A DNA stretch of 64,000 nucleotides from Glandiceps talaboti (GCF_964340395.1 NC_135559.1:18359550-18423549), one strand, 5' to 3'; counted from the first letter of the stretch, positions 21,461 to 33,429 are shown. A program made the numbers and translations. The notes: generated by a model from the letters alone, not told the origin.

Positions 21461-21467
21461 CTATGTG
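21461..21467 (-). repeat. Candidate RAG-type heptamer at right edge
   Basis: CTATGTG on the plus strand, CACATAG on the minus strand, placed exactly where homology to introns B and C resumes. RAG heptamers and ProtoRAG termini begin CAC. A single 7-mer is weak evidence; no nonamer or left partner was seen. Confidence 0.3.
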
Positions 21468-21784
21468 CAATATAGTCTCAGTTAGTCGGCCAAGTGCTCT
21501 CTAATGTATAATCAAAGCCTTCATTTGTCCGATAGGACTCACATACAACATAAATAATTTACTTAAAATTGGAAATATAATAGTGGCCATTGCATATGTA
21601 AATTAAGGTCTCTATGGGTCAATAGTTCATATATTGTACCATGTGACATGGTCTAAGCCAATCACAGAAGGCTGTATGAAAACGATGTATTATTCAAAAG
21701 TGATATTATACTCTTTTCTGAGGTACAAACCAATCTAACATGTCAGTTATTTCTTTAACATTTCAACCCATGTTTTACCAATAG

Positions 21785-23138
21785 ATATATGAAATCAGAA
21801 ACCATAGATGACCAGTATCAACAAGACTCACAGGAGGTAACAACTGGACAGGATAGATATGTGAAATCAGAAACCATAGATGGCCAGTATCAACAAGACT
21901 CGGAGGAGCTGACAAGTGGACAGGACAAACATGTGACGATGACAACTGAACAGGATAGATATGTGAAATCAGAAACCATAGATGATCAGTATCAACAAGA
22001 TTCAGAGGAGGTGATGGCAGGCCAAGAACTTGGAACCGACTTCTACTCAGCTGATAATCACCAACTATTAAGAACAGAAAACCATTCCGAAACTCTACCA
22101 GACTGGGCAAGTGAATGTGGAACAAAGAATCTTGGCTCACCTGGCTATTCTGTTGATACAGGTTTTGCACAAAATACAAGTACATGTGATAATGTGATGA
22201 ACTCCATAACAATAGAGAAAGAAGAAAGTGATGATAATCAACCAACAAACAAACAATCCCAGTCCTTAAAATATGAGGACAGGAATGACCACAGGGCTGT
22301 TATTGCAGAAAGTCTCATAAGTGATCCGTTTCCATCTCGAATAATGAATGTCACATTGCATGGAGATACTGTTGAAAGGGTAGATAGTTCATATTCAGAC
22401 ATTAATGAAAAAGACAACATAATGTGTAAAACTTCAGTAAACCCAAACAACAAACATAGTAATGCTGAAAATCACTGTATGACATTGAGAAGGAATAAGT
22501 CATTTGGACACACAGAGATTAGTAAAGGTTCTCCTACAAGTAGTGATTTAAAGAAAGACACAGATAAAAGACCATTTGTATGTAAAGAGTGTGGTAAAGG
22601 GTTTAATACAAGTAGCCCCTTAAAGACACATAGAAGAATCCATACAAATGAAAGACCTTATGTATGTAAGGAGTGTGGTAAAGGGTTTAAGCAAAGCGGT
22701 GCACTGAAGACACATACAAGAATCCATACAAATGAAAGACCATTTGTTTGTAAGGAGTGTGGTAAAGGGTTTAACACAAGTAGCCATTTAAAGGCACATA
22801 GAAGAATCCATACAAATGAAAGACCATATGTATGTAAGGAGTGTGGTAAAGGGTTTAAGCAAAGAGGTGCGCTGACGACACATACAAGAATCCATACAAA
22901 TGAAAGACCATTTGTTTGTAAGGAGTGTGGTAAAGGATTCAGTACAGGTAGCCATTTAAAGGCACATAGAAGAATCCATACAAATGAAAGACCGTTTGTT
23001 TGTAAGGAGTGTGGTAAAAGGTTTCATACCAGTAGCAATTTAAATTCACATAGAAGAATCCATACAAATGAAAGACCATTTTTACATATAAAGAAATACA
23101 TTCTATGTAGATTGTTGCAAAAGGTTAAAGGAAAGTGA
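21785..23138 (+). CDS. Gene A exon 2: acidic repeats and six C2H2 fingers
   Basis: Acceptor TTTTACCAATAG|ATAT. The product continues YMKSETIDDQYQQDSQE, with about three and a half 24-residue repeats (MKSE, VKSE, a degenerate VTMTTE, VKSE), then the conserved linker ELGTDFYSADNHQLLRTENH, TIEKEESDDNQPTNKQ, LHGDTVERVDSSYSD. Six fingers follow from about 22570 (TSSPLKT, QSGALKT, TSSHLKA, QRGALTT, TGSHLKA, TSSNLNS at the helices), then ERPFLHIKKYILCRLL and TGA. VKSE fits the SUMO consensus (hydrophobic-K-x-E). Very close to gene C in sequence and in the next 2 kb. Nuclear DNA-binding protein; target unknown. Confidence 0.93.
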
Positions 23139-23784
23139 CTGCCCGAAGGCACTTAACAGAAACTATACTAAAGAAAAGGTTTCACCAAAGCAGCACACTG
23201 AAAATATGACCTATATAATCCACAGAAAATAATCAAATGGTCAGATGTTTGTAACAAGGTTTTCCCAATAAAGAGAGAAACTTAACAAGACGTGTGACAA
23301 GCTGACCAAACAAATTTTAGATGATAAACATTTAATTTCATTGTCCATGTTCCTCCATAGGGAAAAGGACAAATAATCAATTTTGTTCTCGCAATTTTCC
23401 AGATTTCTAATACTATTTTCTGTATATTTCAAATAAAGTTTTAAATACTGCTTCCTCTCAGTTTTTTTCATTATATTCCCTACCTGATATCACTGTCTTA
23501 TCTTAGTTTATCAGCTTTGAATTAATTAGTAGCTTGCTAGTGTGTAAAAATCCACTGATCCGACTAATGGAGGAATCAAAATTGATTATTTGTCGTTTTC
23601 CCTGTGGTTCCTCTGATAGATTTTCTTTTCTCATGATAGTGATCTTCCTTACAATGATACATATTAAGTAAAACAAAATGTTATAGTTTGGCAAAAGTAT
23701 GGATTTTGTCTGGTTTTCCAAGGTATTGTTTTCCAAATTTCTGGACAATCTCATAAAAAATAATAAATGTGTGCATATTGATTA
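23139..23784 (+). other. 3' UTR and flank of gene A
   Basis: Contains AAATAAAG near 23432 and is almost the same as 42702-43209 after gene C, except that about 120 bases (ACTTAACAGAAACTATAC to AACTTAAC) are absent from C. No gene. Confidence 0.6.
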
Positions 23785-25129
23785 CAAAATGTGATTTTTG
23801 GTCAAAACACTTAAACTCCAAAACGACTGGGTAGACTGGTCTGAAATTTGGTGGGAACGTTCTTTAAGGGATCTAAAGTAAGATTTGTTCATGCCATAAG
23901 AAGTATGCAAATTAGGGCTAAAAATGTGGTTTTTTTAGTCAAAAGTATATAATTCCAAAGTACTTTGTTGATTTGGCTGATATTTCACAGGGATGTTTCT
24001 GGTGATGCATGGATCAAGTGATATTAATTACATGATTATCCCTTTAGCAATATGCAAAAAATCCCTGGTGTGAAACATAACAGGGCTTTGACTTGGCCCA
24101 CAAATGAAAGGTTCTTCAACTTCTTGTGTATTGATGCAATAAAACCATTAAATCTTTTATGGGCTACTTCACATGTCAATGTCAATGGCATGAAGATTAC
24201 CCTCTGTTTGAGGTTGCTTGGAAACACTGCTTTTACTATTAGCACTGCTTAATTAAATTATAGAGTGTCTATGATTAAAACATGAAGTTCATTCATATGC
24301 TACAAAGAGTCTGTTTTGGGTTAAAAAGTGTTATTTTTTTAAGTAAAAAAAACTTAATCTCAAAAACGACTGGGCAGATTGGTCTGAAATTTGGTGGGAA
24401 CATTTTCAGGCGTATTTAGATTAAGAAATCTACCGGCCATGATAATCCCATCAGTGATATGCAAATAAGGTGTAACAATGTGAATTCTTGGTAAAAAACT
24501 TGTATATCGAAAAGTACTCGGGTCAGTGAGACTGTTCAAATTATGAGATGTTTTGGAAAGTGTTATGCTGCAGATTTTCTTGAAAACATGTCAAAATTGA
24601 CCCTAGCAACCATGACCACCCCTTTAGCAACAACCGAACTACTATATTTTGCTCATTTAAAATCATCTGGTAGGCAAGTGAGTAAACTTTCAAAAATTGT
24701 ATGCAAATTTCCCTAGCAACCATGAACACACCCATAGCAACAGCCAGATGGCAATAGCAACACGGATACTTAGACAAGTGAACAAACATTCAAAAAGTGT
24801 ATGCAAATATGCCTAGCAACAAGACCACGCCCATAGCAACAGCCAAATGATCACCTATATTGTAAAGATAAGTGGAGATTAATAGACAAATGAATACATA
24901 TTCAAAAAATCAACAAGACCACACCCATAGCAACTGCTAAATGATCATGTATATTGCAAAGATAATAAAAAATGTATGCAAATATGTTTAGCAACAAGAC
25001 CATTTTCATAGCAACGGTGTATATTGCAAAGATAATGACGGGTTGGATAGGCAACTGGGTAGTCATTCAGCAAATGAACACCTATAAAGTGTTCATAATC
25101 ATTAAAAAAATATACAGTTGTGCTACAAC
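23785..25129. mobile_element. R2 repeat element, 5'-truncated copy
   Basis: Matches 43485-44727 but lacks its first ~250 bases. Contains repeated ~150-base modules (AAAACGACTGGG..GGTCTGAAATTTGGTGGGAA) and, from 24586, the minisatellite described at 24586-25035. Ends ACAGTTGTGCTACAAC, the inverse of the R2 start. No protein-coding frame. Confidence 0.6.
24586..25035. repeat. Minisatellite with octamer, GC-box and X-box-like half sites
   Basis: Units of about 90-110 bases each contain TGTATGCAAATATGCCTAGC, AACAAGACCACGCCCATAGC and AACAGCCAAATGATCACGTA or close variants. ATGCAAAT equals the POU octamer, CCACGCCC a GC/KLF box, and the paired (C)TAGCAAC words the half site of RFX X-boxes. Similar arrays at 25778-26060, 35190-35500, 44290-44625 and 54560-55225. 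Confidence 0.65.
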
Positions 25130-25147
25130 GGCAATTGAGGCTATTTT

Positions 25148-26172
25148 TAGCACAACTTAACTGAGGTTCAGTAGTGCTATAGGGATCGCCGGGTGTCTAT
25201 CTGTCTGTCTGACTGCCTCTCTGTCTGTTTGTGTATGTGGGTGTAAACAACTTAAAGTCAAAAACCACTGAACCGATTGCCATGATATTTGGTGGGTCCA
25301 TTACCTTGGGTGTCTAGTTGAGAAATTGTTCAAATCTAAATGATCACATCACAGGTGTGTGATTTGGGTCAAAAACTGTGATTTTTGGTCAAAAAACTTA
25401 AACTCAGAAACTACTTGGCAGATTGGTGCGAACTTCGGTAGAAACATTCTTAAGGGGGTGTAAAGTAAGATTTGTTCATGACATGATTTCATCGGCAATA
25501 TGCAAGTTGGGCCTAAAATGTGTCTTTTTGGTTAAAAATCTATAGTTCCAAAACTACTGGGATGAAATTTAATGGGAATGCATCTGGAGATGTATGGACG
25601 AAGAAATATTAAGCATACGATAGTTCCAGGGAGTGATATGCAAATTAGGTGTAAGAATGCTCATTTTTGGTCAAAAACTTATACATTTGTATCTCAAAAA
25701 GTACTTGGTCAATGAGTCTGAAACTTGGTGAGATGTTTCCGAAAGTGCTATTCTGCAGATTTTTAACAAAATTGGCCCTAGCAACCATGACCACGTCCTT
25801 AGCAACAACCAAATGGCAGTATATTTTTGTCAAGTAACAACATCATTTGGTAGGCAAGTGAGTAAACATTAAAAAAATGTATGCAAATACCTTAGCAACC
25901 ATGATCATGTCCATAGAAACAGCCAAACGGTGGTGTATTTCACTGAGAACTGGGATTCTTATGAGACAATGGGATAAACATTCAAAAAAATGTATGTAAA
26001 TTTGCCTAGCAACTAGACCACGCCCATAGCAACAGCCAAATGATCACGTATATTACAAAGATAGCAACATGGTTGGATAGGCTACTGGATAGTCATTCAG
26101 CAAATGAACACATACAATATATTCTTAGCATGGACTAGCATATAGATTTTTAAAAACTGTACAGTTGTGCTA
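25148..26172. mobile_element. R2 repeat element, near-complete copy
   Basis: Starts TAGCACAACTTAACTGAGG and ends with the inverse AGTTGTGCTA: 10-base terminal inverted repeats. A subterminal stem (GGTTCAGTAGTGCTA), a (TCTG)n tract (25195-25230), AACTTAAAGTC..ACCACTGAACCGATTG modules, and minisatellite units follow in order. No ORF. Probably non-autonomous; the layout recalls Helentron-associated elements, but the family is uncertain. Confidence 0.6.
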
Positions 26173-28930
26173 CAACAACTGGCGGTATTTTTTTTTAATT
26201 TCGTTGCAAGCACATTTTCTTAGGGGCGACGTCAAAAGATCGATGTTTACAAAAAAACTGAATTGCTTTAGTTTGGGGGTGGGGGGGTTTTGGCCAAATT
26301 AATTTCTCAACCGTCAAAAACGATTTAACGTCATACTTAGCAAATTTAGTACGATTTCAAGGCTGTTTTTACCTATAAGGGCGGCCCTTTTTATTTTTCT
26401 GTTTCTCATCTCCCGACCGACCCTAATTTCCAGCTCCGACATCAGAAAAAAACAACGTTTTTTTTATTTCCGACCGACTCGACCCTTGAGTTCAACACAG
26501 CAAGACTGTAAGGTTCAAATGAACATCAAACGTTCCTCATGGCGTCTTAGACCAGTGTATGTTCTGCCGAGGCCACGACCTTGCAACATTGGCCCCCTAA
26601 AATTACAAATGACGCAATAATTTTCCCACCTTGCGCCGCTTTGGCACATTCATTTTACGGCAAACATCAAAATTATCTAAGTCCAGGGCCAGGCCCTGAC
26701 GTCAATCCCACAAGAAGTATACTGACTCCGTGAGGGAAAATTTTGTTGTCACTTATATAAGATACAGTGACAACGCACAGTTCTATTGGTAACATAAAAA
26801 ATGACAAAAAAAGATCAACTTTGATAAATTTAATCTACAAATTGAAACATTAGAGGGAGTAGATGATCGACGAGACGTCGAAATGGACGTCTCTCGTCAC
26901 ATATTTTGTCTACCATCACTGTCGCGGCCTCTGACCTACTCACTGACGTGTACGAAACACTGAACTTGCTACCGGAAATCGGAACATCTATCTGCCACAG
27001 CTCAGAAGCCTTAGTAAACCAAATTTATGGGACAGGTTGTGATTTTCATTTGTTGATGGGTTAGATTAATGGAAACAAAATGAGTACATGTGTATTTTGA
27101 TTCCGAAAAAGCTGTGTTAGACTGTTAGAGGATCATGTTGCATGATGTGACAGTGACACATATGTGAATGTTAGGCACTGACTGAATCAATGCGTGATCA
27201 CTGGCATGGCCATATAGACGGCCGATGCATGTGCGCCCGGTCATGGTCAGACATGAAGAATGAACTTGTTGTGCAAATCAGAAAATAATTACAGTGGTAT
27301 TTACAAAGCATCCTAACTTTGACGTTGATAGTTTTAGTTCACGATTTCTGAGTTTCAAGGACACCTAATGTCAGCTTTCCGTATCAAGTTTACAGTATGT
27401 AACTAATGCTGTCATTTGATATCACAGGACCAAATCATGATACACAGCCAGTAACGGTAATTAATAAAAAATAAATTATTTCAAAGTTTGTTTGACTGTA
27501 TTATTTGTAAGTTTTTCGTTCACATTTGGTACTTTTTAAAGTCAGGGATTTTTTTCTTCAAAATGTTGGTTTTTCTTAACCTCGTCATGAATTTGAAGAG
27601 GGAATGATATTAAAACACAGCAGTGTACTAACGGTTCTACAAATGGAACAAGTGGTTACAAGATTAGGATTTCTCAAAGTTTTTATTCAATCATATGTTC
27701 CCTGTGACTTATTTTGAAGTTGTTCTTTGTCTTTGTCTGAAAAAGGGAATTATAAATTTGAGCACTGCTATTCATGATATTCAGATTAAAAATTGTGACT
27801 ACCTGGCTGTCCAATCTTTCAAAACAATATATAATATATAGAAATGACTTAAAAATACATAATCTTAATTGCCTTCTTTTTCTAAGGTGTAATGTGTAGT
27901 CCACAATTTTCAAAAAACAGCTTACTGGGAACTGTTATTGTGAATGGAATTTTTTTATGTTGTTAGGTAATAGTCTATGTGTAATGGAATATCTAAGACC
28001 ACAGTATCTCTATAGTGGTCTGAGGTAATATATATATGAATATTTCATAGACAATAATAATTGACCCCACTCCCTGTCAAATGACCCCACTTTTTGCAAA
28101 CAAGGGGCCTTTGTCCCCACTTGTTGGAAACCTTGGCAGAACACTGCCGTCTACCCACACCCCCACCCCCTTTGTTACGTCGGAGCAGCACTGTGTCTTT
28201 CGTGGCTAAAGTCGTTGAGGTTTGATGAGGGATAGGGCTCGAAATTAATTCCGCCGTGTGGTACATTTTGCTGCAATGTAATAATAGCTCAGAATATTTC
28301 TATCATTTTCAAAATTATGCTTAAAATTGGTAAAAGTCATACTGCATTCCTCAAAAAGTTACATACTAAAGTTCAAATTAGCGATGTCAATGCCACTTTG
28401 ATTAATAGGACGAAGTGTAATAGTACTCCTGATAAAATCATACAATAGTTCCTGGCTACAGATATACACCCATCAGGATGATAAGTATTCATCTTCTTAC
28501 AAAGTTATTCTACGGACTTGTCAACCTTGCTAAAATGAAGGAAAGAGACCTGTAACAAGGAATTCAATAAAGAGAAGAGAAAAGAAGTTGTAGAGAGACT
28601 GACAGGACAGAAAGGACAGAGAATAGAACTGAAAAAATACAGATTTTTTTCCTTGCCCCCTTTTTTTATTTCGCTTGCCCGCCTGACTATTCCACTGGAG
28701 ATGAGAAACAAACAAAAAAGATCACCCTAACACTGCGTACACTCGGTCCGATTTATCAGCGATATACGGTTAAAATGGTTTGCTGTTTTTATTTATAATT
28801 CAGTAGTATATTGTTACGTTGTTTGAAAGTGGAAGTATACAGTATGAGTCTGAAACGATTTTCAATTTTAGGTCAGTTAAGTTAGATATAAGTTACTAAA
28901 GATATATTATATTGAACTTTTGATGTTGCC
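26173..28930. other. Intergenic DNA without recognisable gene
   Basis: 2.7 kb with only short, unsupported ORFs on both strands. Purine/pyrimidine tracts near 26190 and 26275, a CpG-containing stretch at about 26870-26990, and otherwise AT-rich sequence. No duplicate of this stretch was seen elsewhere in the window. Confidence 0.5.
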
Positions 28931-28934
28931 CCTT

Positions 28935-29013
28935 AGATCATAACAAGACTAATTCATTTTTAGCGCAACTCAACTGATCATGAGTTTAATCTACAGGAGT
29001 GCTGTAGGCATGG

Positions 29014-29087
<74 letters not shown>

Positions 29088-29200
29088 CAAAATAATTAAA
29101 TCTTTCAAACTACTGTAAGCAAAGTGTTTTGAAATTATCACGGCAAGTGTCAATGAAGAATTATTCTCTTTCAGGATATACAAATTCGATCTAAAAAGGT
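28935..29200. repeat. R1 repeat with (GT)n tract upstream of gene B
   Basis: Same unit as at 10810; (TG)n at 29017-29085. It precedes the conserved 5' flank of exon 1 just as in A, C and D. Confidence 0.7.
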
Positions 29201-29229
29201 ATTTTAAGACAAAAATATTGAACTATTAA

Positions 29230-29515
29230 ATTATTGCGAGGTATATTGGTTTGAAATATGGTGGGTCTGTTTCTGAGAATGTGTACATTAAGAATTGTTC
29301 ATGAAATAGTGACAACATTACTTGGCAAATTTGGTTTTAAAATGTATTTTTCTGTCAAAAATATTGAACTTCAAATCTGTCTGTGTATTTTTTTATCTGT
29401 CATTCTGTCTCTGTCAGTTTCAATCTGCGCGATTCGAATTTGCTCAATATGAATCCGAGCTTGCCTGGCGAGTGCCAACTATCCCACAATACACCACGGT
29501 TTACTTCGATCAAAC
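29230..29515 (+). promoter_or_regulatory. 5' flank and probable 5' UTR of gene B
   Basis: ATTGCGAGGTATATTGGTTT through TTCGATCAAACATGGCGGCG is collinear with the flanks of A and D. The CAAACATGGCGGC word at the start codon again fits a YY1-type element. Confidence 0.45.
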
Positions 29516-29805
29516 ATGGCGGCGCCCGTCAGTGCTAACAATACACTGATCGATCTAGATGTTGCGTACGATGTTTGGCATAACAGTAAAGCTATTGGCT
29601 ACTCAGAAGTTCCAAGTAGTGTGTTTGCTTTACATATTATACAAATTCACAGACAGTACTGTGAGGAATGTTTCCCAAGTGATGGTGACCGCAGTCATGA
29701 CTTCCTCTCCCGTGGTGTTAGCCAGAGACAAGTCAAAATGGAGACATCGACAGAGTATGACACCCTTAGTGATGATATATCACAGTCTACGTCTATTACG
29801 ATGAA
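29516..29805 (+). CDS. Gene B exon 1
   Basis: ATG 29516; 96 residues plus two bases, ending at donor AA|GTAAGT (29806). Same product as exon 1 of A, C and D but with the DCQQQ segment deleted (PSDGDRSHDFLSRGVSQRQ). Here the frame upstream of MAAP is closed, which fixes MAAP as the start for the family. Joins in phase to the acceptor at 31176. Confidence 0.85.
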
Positions 29806-31176
29806 GTAAGTCAGTTTAATTTATGATCTGTATTTGTTCATTTCGGGGTGAACCATTTGATTTCGGGGGGGGGGGTTGAGAGAAAAAAATATGTCGTTGG
29901 ATGGAGGAAAACGAATAATTTGATCCCATAATCGTAATAGCTTGAGAGAAAAAACAGACAGAAAGTAAAAAAAAATTGTTGTGATGTGCAGAAATCAGCT
30001 AAATTTGGGCGGTAATAAAGGGAAGGGGTCTCCGAACACCATCAATATTAAATAAGTGTATGACATTGCGTTTACCATATAACCACAGGGTTGTTAATTC
30101 GAGTTTGTTAATAAAAGGAACCATTTTCCAAAGCTGGTTCACACTTGATTATTTTGTTAAATTGGTATAATTAATTGCTTTAAAGGTCAGTTAGCTAAGT
30201 GTCCGGTTTGTCAAGGTTATTGACCCTGGTATTAGGGTAGGTTAGCAGGGAAGACATTGGCGATACGTCCCATGGTCTATACGGTAGTTGACCCTTCTTC
30301 GATGGTGCAGATAAAGTCCTTTCTGTTACCGTGGTTTCCCAACCTCAGCATAAAAGCTGTAGTCCATGATGCATGGCTAAGTACACTCCTTGGTAAAGCA
30401 GCAGGAATTCAGTGTTGTAGCATTTACGTGTATTTCACAGCCATAGTGTAGGTACTAGTACTACTTTTGTCTGATATTGTGATGTACTTTGATTTTATCA
30501 TTAAGTTACCTAGGAATATAATTATTTTGTCTCATAAATGTATGCTAATTTATGCTAATGAGCCGATATCCTATCAATAAATCCAGGGGAGAACACTGGA
30601 AGGGGAGGAATTTCTTAGCTTTTCATGTGTTGCCATACTTTTTGTCATGTAAATGTAGCCCATATAATTGTATAGATATTTCAATGATATCAGTGCCAAT
30701 GTATGTCACTTCAACATGACTCATAAAAAAATATTGTGTTCACAATGTTAGCCCTTAGTGTGAGCCACAAATGAGCTTAAATTACACTGTGGTTATTGAC
30801 TCATGTCTGTCGTTACACAAAAATAAGTATGCGTTGTAATATTGTGGTATATAGTATACATGTATAGTCTTAGTTAGTCATCCAAGTGCTCTCTAATGTA
30901 TAATCAAAGCCTTCGTTTGTCCGATAGGACTCCCATACAACATTAATAATTTACTTAAAATTAGAAATATAACAGTGGCCATTCAATATGTGAATTAAGG
31001 TCTCTATGGGTCAATAGTTCATATATTGTACCATGTGACATGGTCTAAGCAAATCACAGAAGGATGTATGAAAACGATGTATTATTCAAAAGTGATATTT
31101 TACTCTTTTCTGAGGTACAAACCAATCTAACATGTCAGTTATTTCTTTAACATTTCTACCCATGTTTTACCAATAG
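29806..31176 (+). other. Intron of gene B
   Basis: 1.37 kb, the shortest intron of the array and the best reference for the state without insertions. Near 30257-30451 it holds a 64-codon frame also present in intron C, but differences between the copies are mostly amino-acid changing, so it is probably not an exon. Ends with TTTTACCAATAG. Confidence 0.7.
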
Positions 31177-32674
31177 ATATATAAAATCAGAAACCATAGA
31201 TGACCAGTATCAACAAGACTCAGAGGAGGTAACAACTGGACAGGATGGATGTGTGAAATCAGAAACCAGAGATGACCAGTATCAACAAGACTCAGAGGAG
31301 TTGACAACTGAACAGGATAGATGTATGAGATCAGAAACCACAGATGAACGGTATCAACAAGACACACAGGAACTGGCAAGTGGACAGGACAAACATGTGA
31401 GATCAGAAATCAGAGATGAAGAGTATCTTCAAATCCCAGAGGAGGTCACAACTGGACAGGATGGATGTGTGAAATCAGAAACCAGAGATGACCAGTATCA
31501 ACAAGACTCAGAGCAGGTGATGGCAGGTCAAGAACTTGGAACCGACTTCTACTCAGCTGATAATCACCAACTATTAAGAACAGAAAACCATTCTGAAACT
31601 GTACCAGACTCATACTCGGCAAGTGAATGTGGAACAAACAATCATGGCTCTCCTGGCAATTCTGTTGATACAGGTTTTGCACAAAATACAAGTACAGGTG
31701 ATGATATGGTGAACTCCATAACAATAGAGAAAGAAGAAAGTGATGATAATCAACCAACAAACAAACAATCTCAGTGCTTAGAGTATGAGGACAGAAATGA
31801 ACATAGGGCTGTTATTGCAGAAAGTCTTATAAGTGAACCATTTACAACTCAAATAATTAAAGTCACATTGCATGGAGATACTGTTGGAAGCATAGATAGT
31901 TCATACTCAGACATTAATGATAAAGACAACATGTTGTGTAAAACTTCAGTGAACCCGAACAACAAACATAGTAATATTGAAAATCACTGTATGACATTGA
32001 GAAGGAAAAAGTCATTTGGACACACAGAGATTAGTAAAGGTTCTCCTACAAGTAGTGATTTGGAGAAAGACACAACTAAAAGACCATTTGTATGTACAGA
32101 GTGTGGTAAAGGGTTTAATAGGAGTGACAATTTAAAGATACATAGAAGAATCCATACAAATGAAAGACCATTTGTATGTAAGGAGTGTGGTAATGGGTTT
32201 AATAGCAGTAGCGATTTAAAGGTACATAGAAGAATCCATACAACTGAAAGACGATTTGTATGTAAGGAGTGTGGTAAGGGGTTTAAAAGCAGTAGCGATT
32301 TAAAGAGACATAGAAGAATCCATACAAATGAAAGACCATTTGTATGTGGGGAGTGTGGTAAAGGGTTTAATTTGAGGTACAATTTAAAGACACATACAAG
32401 AATCCATACAAATGAAAGACCATTTGTATGTGGGGAGTGTGGTAAAGGGTTTAATAGCAGTAGCGATTTAAAGAGACATAGAAGAATCCATACAAATGAA
32501 AGACCATATGTATGTAAGGAGTGTGGTAAAGGGTTTAATAGCAGTAGCGATTTAAAGATACATAGAAGAATCCATACAAATGAAAGACCATATGTATGTA
32601 AGGAGTGTGGTAAAGGGTTTAATATGAGGTGCAATTTAAAGACACATAGAAGAATCCATACAAAGGAAAGATGA
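31177..32674 (+). CDS. Gene B exon 2: acidic repeats and seven C2H2 fingers
   Basis: Starts in frame after the acceptor (YIKSETIDDQYQQDS). Five 24-residue repeats; SUMO-type motifs are IKSE, VKSE and VKSE, while two repeats read MRSE and VRSE with Lys replaced by Arg. Linker as in other copies, then seven fingers from about 32085 (helices RSDNLKI, SSSDLKV, SSSDLKR, LRYNLKT, SSSDLKR, SSSDLKI, MRCNLKT), ending HTKER and TGA. Second finger has CGNGF for CGKGF. Nuclear DNA-binding protein; target unknown. Confidence 0.93.
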
Positions 32675-32945
32675 AAGACCATATGTTGGGAAGGAGTGTG
32701 GTAAAGGGTTTCATAGGAATAATGATTTAAAGGTACATAGAAGAATCCATACATGTGAATGACCATGTGTATGTAAAGAATGTAGTAAAGTGTTTATTTA
32801 AAGCTGTGCACTGAAGAAACAGTTAAGAATCCATACAAAGGAAAGATGAAAGACCATATGTTGGTAAGGAGTGTGGTAAAGGGTTTCATAGGAATAATGA
32901 TTTAAAGGTACATAGAAGAATCCATACAAATGAATGACCATTTTT
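32675..32945 (+). pseudogene. Decayed fingers behind gene B
   Basis: At least two finger remnants in changed frames, including two near-identical stretches (AAAGACCATATGTTGG .. GGGTTTCATAGGAATAATGA) at ~32682 and ~32848, suggesting a local duplication of about 165 bases. The stop at 32674 therefore truncates a formerly longer array. Confidence 0.65.
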
Positions 32946-33425
32946 ACATAAAAGTTGTTCTTTTAGCAGACAAGAAAAATGATATCTCATGGAATGTATG
33001 CCTTTTGCTCTGGAAATAAATAAATTTACATGTATTTACACCAAGTTTTATGAGTATCTAATTTTGCATGTATTTTTGAATTTAATCACCAACAAATGTG
33101 TTTGAAGGGATTTGAGATTGGTGACCAGCTCGAAATTATCCTACTGAAAATTGAGGAAAAATGACATAAAATCAAAAAATCCTAATTGTGATATGATTCA
33201 ACAAAGGCTACCAAATTGAATTTTCACATCTGAGATGTGTATTGGAAAAGGTCAAAGATGTTTCTTTTTTCTTTAGAAAAAACAGAATCAAATTGTATAA
33301 ATATATTAATTTGAGTGGTAAAATCTATATGTTTTGTTCAGAAGGCATGTTGAATATTCAGCACCATCAAATTGAAAAAGTTGTCTTCCAACTGTTATCC
33401 AGTATCCAGAATGCCCCTAGCAGGC
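32946..33425. other. 3' flank of gene B, no gene
   Basis: Includes AAATAAATAAAT near 33017, a plausible polyadenylation signal region for gene B. Otherwise AT-rich with no supported coding sequence. Confidence 0.5.
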
Positions 33426-33429
33426 ACAT

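Larger units (their letters stand above)
16452..21467. mobile_element. RAG1-like/RAG2-like (ProtoRAG-type) transposon relic
   Basis: Homology with the introns of B and C stops at 16451 (..CCAAAGCTGGTT) and resumes at about 21468 (TATAGTCTCAGTTAGTC). Between lie a RAG1-like gene (+) and a RAG2-like gene (-) converging tail to tail, the arrangement of ProtoRAG transposons. The right edge reads CTATGTG, i.e. CACATAG looking inwards, similar to a RAG heptamer. No equivalent was found on the left, where the RAG1-like gene seems to start abruptly, so the left end is probably truncated. About 0.7 kb of intron present in B and C is missing here, so this was not a simple clean insertion, or a later deletion occurred. 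No target duplication was found. Confidence 0.8.

Noticed and set aside
24586-25035. Regularly spaced repeats considered as a CRISPR array.
   Set aside because: Animal genome context, units vary in length and sequence, no unique spacers; it is a minisatellite.
30257-30451. 64-codon frame in intron B, also in C and broken in D, as a possible alternative exon.
   Set aside because: Differences between B and C mostly change the amino acid, D has lost the frame, and there is no convincing splice pair. Likely intronic sequence.
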